Positions 61,260 through 64,000 of a stretch of DNA of 64,000 nt are shown here, in pieces. Location of the stretch: the NCBI RefSeq assembly GCF_001083785.1, contig NZ_LAVL01000002.1, positions 62,001 through 126,000 on the forward strand, in the 5' to 3' direction. The stretch's first letter is position 1, and each line of letters starts with the position of its first letter. Position numbers and translations under genes: made by a program. This DNA comes from Nonomuraea sp. SBT364 (GTDB taxonomy: Bacteria; Actinomycetota; Actinomycetes; Streptosporangiales; Streptosporangiaceae). Under the pieces are notes generated by a model. The model had not been told where the DNA came from, did no database searches, and saw only the letters and a list, made by a program, of their open reading frames with translations.

Positions 61260-64000
61260 GTGCGGCTGAAAGTGCGTGCGTGGATGCCGGCGATGAATGG
61301 ATCGGCGCGTCCTTTCGCGGTGCGCCGGCAGGCGACGATCGCGGTATTCGAGGTCCTGGTTCTGCTGGGCAGCCTGCTGCGGGCGACGCCGGCACATGCC
61401 GAGGCGCCGGTCGTCCCTGATCGCTCCCACGTGGTGTCGGCCTGGCAGGAGGGCGGCCCGCTGGTCCGGGCGGCGGCCGAGGCGGCGCTGCTGGGCTCGG
61501 ACGAGCAGGTCAGCGCGTTCCTGGCCGAAGGGTGGCGCCGGGCCCAGCGTCTCGACGAGCGGGACCAGCTCGCGAGCGTCATCAGCGAGGGTGGTCCCGC
61601 GTTACGCGCGAAGGCTCAGGCCGCCCTGGACGCCGACGCGGCAGGCGATCAGAGCGCGATCAGCGCGTTCCTGGAGAGCGGATGGCAGGGCCCGTCGGAC
61701 ATCGACGCGCGGGTGTCGGTGAACCAGCTGATGAGCGCCGGCGGCGAAGAGGTCAAGCAGGCGGCGCAGGCCGTACTGGACTCCGGGGACAGTGCGAAGC
61801 TGCGGGAGTTCCTGGAGGCCGGCTGGCAGACGCAGTGGAACTCCGACCAGCGGCTGCGGATCAACCAGGCCATCGCCACCGGCGGCCCGAACGTCCGCGC
61901 CGCGGGCCAGCAGGCGCTGGACGCGGAAACGCCGGAAGCGCTGGAGGCTTTCCTCTCCTACGGCTGGGCGGTGGCGTCGGCGCGCGACGACGAGACCGCG
62001 ACGCTGGAAGACCTGCTGGGCCAGGCGGAGGCGGCCGGGAAGGTGGCGGCGCAGGAGACCGCGAACGCCACCGGCGAGGCCGACCGCGCCGAGGACGCCG
62101 CAGCGGCGGCGCGCAAGTCCGCGGCTGAGGCCGCTGCCGCGACCGAGGCCGCGCGCGACAACATGGCTGAAGCGAAGGCGCAGGCCAAGCGGGCGGCGAA
62201 GGCGGCGCAGAAGGCGGCCGCGGCGGCGCAGGTGGCCGTTCAGGCCGCCGCGGCGGCGAACCGGGCGGCCCGCGCCGCCGCCACCGCGGCGGCACGGGCG
62301 GCGCAGATGGCGTCGAAGGCCAACCAGAAGGCCGCCGAAGCCTACCGGGCGGCTGCCGAGGCGTCCGTGGACGCCAACAGGGCGAGTGTCGCCCGCCAGG
62401 CGGCGCAGGCAGCGAACGCGATCGCCCAGGAGACGCGAGAAATCGCCATCAATGCGGATTCGGCAGCCAAGGCGCTGGAGAACGGCCAGAAGGCCATCGA
62501 TTCCGCCACGTCCGCGGCCGAGCACGCGCTGGCGGCAGCGGTCGCCAATGACGAGGCGGTCCGGTATGCCAACGCGGCCGGCGCGGAGGCCCAGGATGCG
62601 GTCGCCGCGGCGGCGAGGGCGCGGGCCAACGCCGAGCGGGCCGTCCGGGCGGCACGCGCGGCCGAGAAGTATCTCCGGGTGGCCATCGACGCCGCGTACA
62701 AGGCACGAGACGCCGCCAACCGGGCAGCGGCCAACGCCCAGGCCGCGGCGGCCGCGGCCCTCGACGCCGCGGAGCACGCCGGCGAGGCCGCAGAGGCGGC
62801 GAAACGGGCCACCGAGCATGCCAACGCCGCCATCGACGCCGCGCAGCAGGCACTGGAGACCGTGAACCAGGCAGCCGCGGTGTACGAAGCGGCGCGTACC
62901 GCCGACGCCGAGCGCCTGGCGGTGGCCCGGGACGAGGGGCTGGAGACCGCCCGGGCCGCCAACGCCGAGTACGAGGCGCAGCAACGCATCGCCGACTGGG
63001 ACGTCGACCAAGCCGCCAAACGCGACGCGGAGACCAACCGGCTCATCACCGTGGCGGTGAACCCGGCCACCGAACGTGCCGCGGCGGTGGCGGCGGCCCG
63101 CAAGGTCGCGCTGAACCTGGCAGGCGGCCAGGGAGCCTGGACCAAGGAGGCGGCGCTGTCGGCGCTGGGCAGCGCCGACGATCTCGTGCTGGACTTCGTC
63201 CGCACCGGCCTCTCCCGCGCGGTGGCGCAGGACAACCGCCTCGCGGTGACGAACCTGGGCGTGACCGAGAACGCCGCTCTGGCCACAGCGGCCAAGAACG
63301 CGCTGGCCGGCAGTGACCAGACGGTCGCGACCTTCCTGCGCACGCAGAACTACCCCGGCCGCTACAGCGCGGACCGGCTGAAGGTCAACCAGATCCTGAC
63401 CACGGCCAAGGCGGCCGGCGACGTCGTGCTGGCGGAGCGGGCGCAGCAGGCCCTCGACGCCGACACGCTGCAGGCGCTGCGGGACTTCCTCGACACCGGC
63501 CAGTACACCGCGGCGGTCACCGGTGAACGGGTGCTGGTCAACCAGATCCTGGCCGACCCGGACAGCGGACCGGAGCTGAAGGCGGCCGCGCAGATCGCCT
63601 TGGACGGACCCGCTCCGGGGCTGCGGCAGTTCCTCGACACCGGCCAGCACACCGCGGCCGAGCGGGACCACGAAAGCGCGATCCACCTCGCTGTGACGGC
63701 CGGTCTGCTCAAGAGGATCAACGAGGTCGCCGAGAGGGCTCTGGAGGACGCGCTGGAAGCGCAGAGCGTGGCCGCCCGCGCCCGCGACGACGCCGGGCAG
63801 GCCGCCTCCTACGCCCAGCAGGCGATCGAATCGGCGAAGCGGGCCGACGGGTATGCCCAGCAGGCCGGCGACTACGCAGGCCAGGCCGCCGCCTCGGCGA
63901 CCAGGGCGGCGACGGCGGTCAAGACCGCCCGCGAGGCGGCGACCAAGGCCAGGGCCTCAGCTCGCAGCGCCGTCCGGTCGGCCACCTGGGCGATCACCTC
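61260..64000 (+). CDS. Secreted ALF-repeat, alanine-rich coiled-coil protein, C-terminus beyond window
   Basis: Very large exported protein, 913 codons visible and still open at the edge. A signal peptide (VFEVLVLLGSLLRATPAHA) follows the GTG at 61260, which has GGAGG 5 nt upstream. Then come four ALF-type repeats (Pfam ALF short repeats; each has a G-x-x-V-R/K-x-A-A-x-x-A-L core followed by F-L-x-x-G), about 300 residues of alanine-rich coiled coil, four more ALF repeats, and a second coiled coil at the edge. In actinomycetes such proteins are often exported and may end in toxin or protein-interaction domains; the C-terminus is needed to tell. Confidence 0.85.
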   Translation, partial: MRLKVRAWMPAMNGSARPFAVRRQATIAVFEVLVLLGSLLRATPAHAEAPVVPDRSHVVSAWQEGGPLVRAAAEAALLGSDEQVSAFLAEGWRRAQRLDERDQLASVISEGGPALRAKAQAALDADAAGDQSAISAFLESGWQGPSDIDARVSVNQLMSAGGEEVKQAAQAVLDSGDSAKLREFLEAGWQTQWNSDQRLRINQAIATGGPNVRAAGQQALDAETPEALEAFLSYGWAVASARDDETATLEDLLGQAEAAGKVAAQETANATGEADRAEDAAAAARKSAAEAAAATEAARDNMAEAKAQAKRAAKAAQKAAAAAQVAVQAAAAANRAARAAATAAARAAQMASKANQKAAEAYRAAAEASVDANRASVARQAAQAANAIAQETREIAINADSAAKALENGQKAIDSATSAAEHALAAAVANDEAVRYANAAGAEAQDAVAAAARARANAERAVRAARAAEKYLRVAIDAAYKARDAANRAAANAQAAAAAALDAAEHAGEAAEAAKRATEHANAAIDAAQQALETVNQAAAVYEAARTADAERLAVARDEGLETARAANAEYEAQQRIADWDVDQAAKRDAETNRLITVAVNPATERAAAVAAARKVALNLAGGQGAWTKEAALSALGSADDLVLDFVRTGLSRAVAQDNRLAVTNLGVTENAALATAAKNALAGSDQTVATFLRTQNYPGRYSADRLKVNQILTTAKAAGDVVLAERAQQALDADTLQALRDFLDTGQYTAAVTGERVLVNQILADPDSGPELKAAAQIALDGPAPGLRQFLDTGQHTAAERDHESAIHLAVTAGLLKRINEVAERALEDALEAQSVAARARDDAGQAASYAQQAIESAKRADGYAQQAGDYAGQAAASATRAATAVKTAREAATKARASARSAVRSATWAIT

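Noticed and set aside
61602..63686. 694-codon open frame on the minus strand opposite the ALF-repeat gene
   Set aside because: It is a by-product of extreme G+C and Ala-rich repeats on the plus strand. Its protein is Arg/Gly-rich with no domain, and the plus frame has the signal peptide, ribosome site and family repeats.

Overview
The window comes from a high-GC Gram-positive bacterium, almost certainly a filamentous actinomycete. Sampled lines run near 65-70% G+C. Codons end strongly in G or C, GTG starts are common, and many start codons sit 6-9 nt downstream of a TAnnnT -10 box, which is typical of leaderless actinobacterial mRNAs. GatCAB is used for Gln-tRNA formation, and an ALF-repeat secreted giant protein is present. 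A Streptosporangiaceae (Nonomuraea-like) host is my inference from gene style, not a database result. No tRNA, rRNA, CRISPR array or intact transposon was seen.

Layout. 1-4.4 kb (minus strand): an ABC exporter with a DesK-type histidine kinase (cut by the window edge), then a TetR/MFS efflux pair with a 28-bp perfect operator. 4.4-11.6 kb: a tRNA thiolation and DNA repair block (cysteine desulfurase, mnmA, a MetE-like protein, ligA). 11.7-13.8 kb: a membrane GGDEF-EAL protein. 13.9-18.9 kb: the gatCAB operon, split by a two-gene AAA ATPase/TOPRIM-like cassette of lower G+C. This cassette is the strongest candidate here for an undescribed, possibly anti-phage, system. 19.1-21.1 kb: an ECF41-like sigma factor with two VOC genes and a pair of back-to-back sigma-type promoters; the second VOC gene runs into an antisense IS5-type transposase remnant. 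21.2-27.9 kb: an MFS pump, then a tripartite tricarboxylate transporter (tctCBA) divergent from a CitA/CitB two-component system.

28-34.9 kb: a VanW-family protein, a sugar-dehydrogenase lipoprotein, a 2-hydroxyacid dehydrogenase and a second GGDEF-EAL protein with a PAS domain. 34.9-38.3 kb: ilvBNC behind a leaderless Ile/Leu/Val leader peptide and an attenuator. 38.8 kb: a small secreted Asp/Asn-rich protein. 39.1-46.0 kb: a probable nucleobase module (adenine deaminase, PucR regulator, amidohydrolase, four-gene NMT1-type ABC importer). 46-49.9 kb: cell-envelope genes (CAP protein, a decayed LamG/FG-GAP gene, DacB, DUF1707-FHA). 50-53.7 kb: a PadR-controlled MacB-like ABC exporter. 53.7-56 kb: a GPH-type symporter and an SseB-like protein.

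56.2-60.5 kb: serA, leuB and ilvE, with a second branched-chain leader peptide and a 41-codon gene ahead of leuB. With ilvBNC, this makes much of branched-chain amino acid synthesis co-located and probably attenuation-controlled. The window ends inside a large secreted ALF-repeat, alanine-rich coiled-coil protein whose C-terminus, possibly a toxin domain, lies beyond base 64000.
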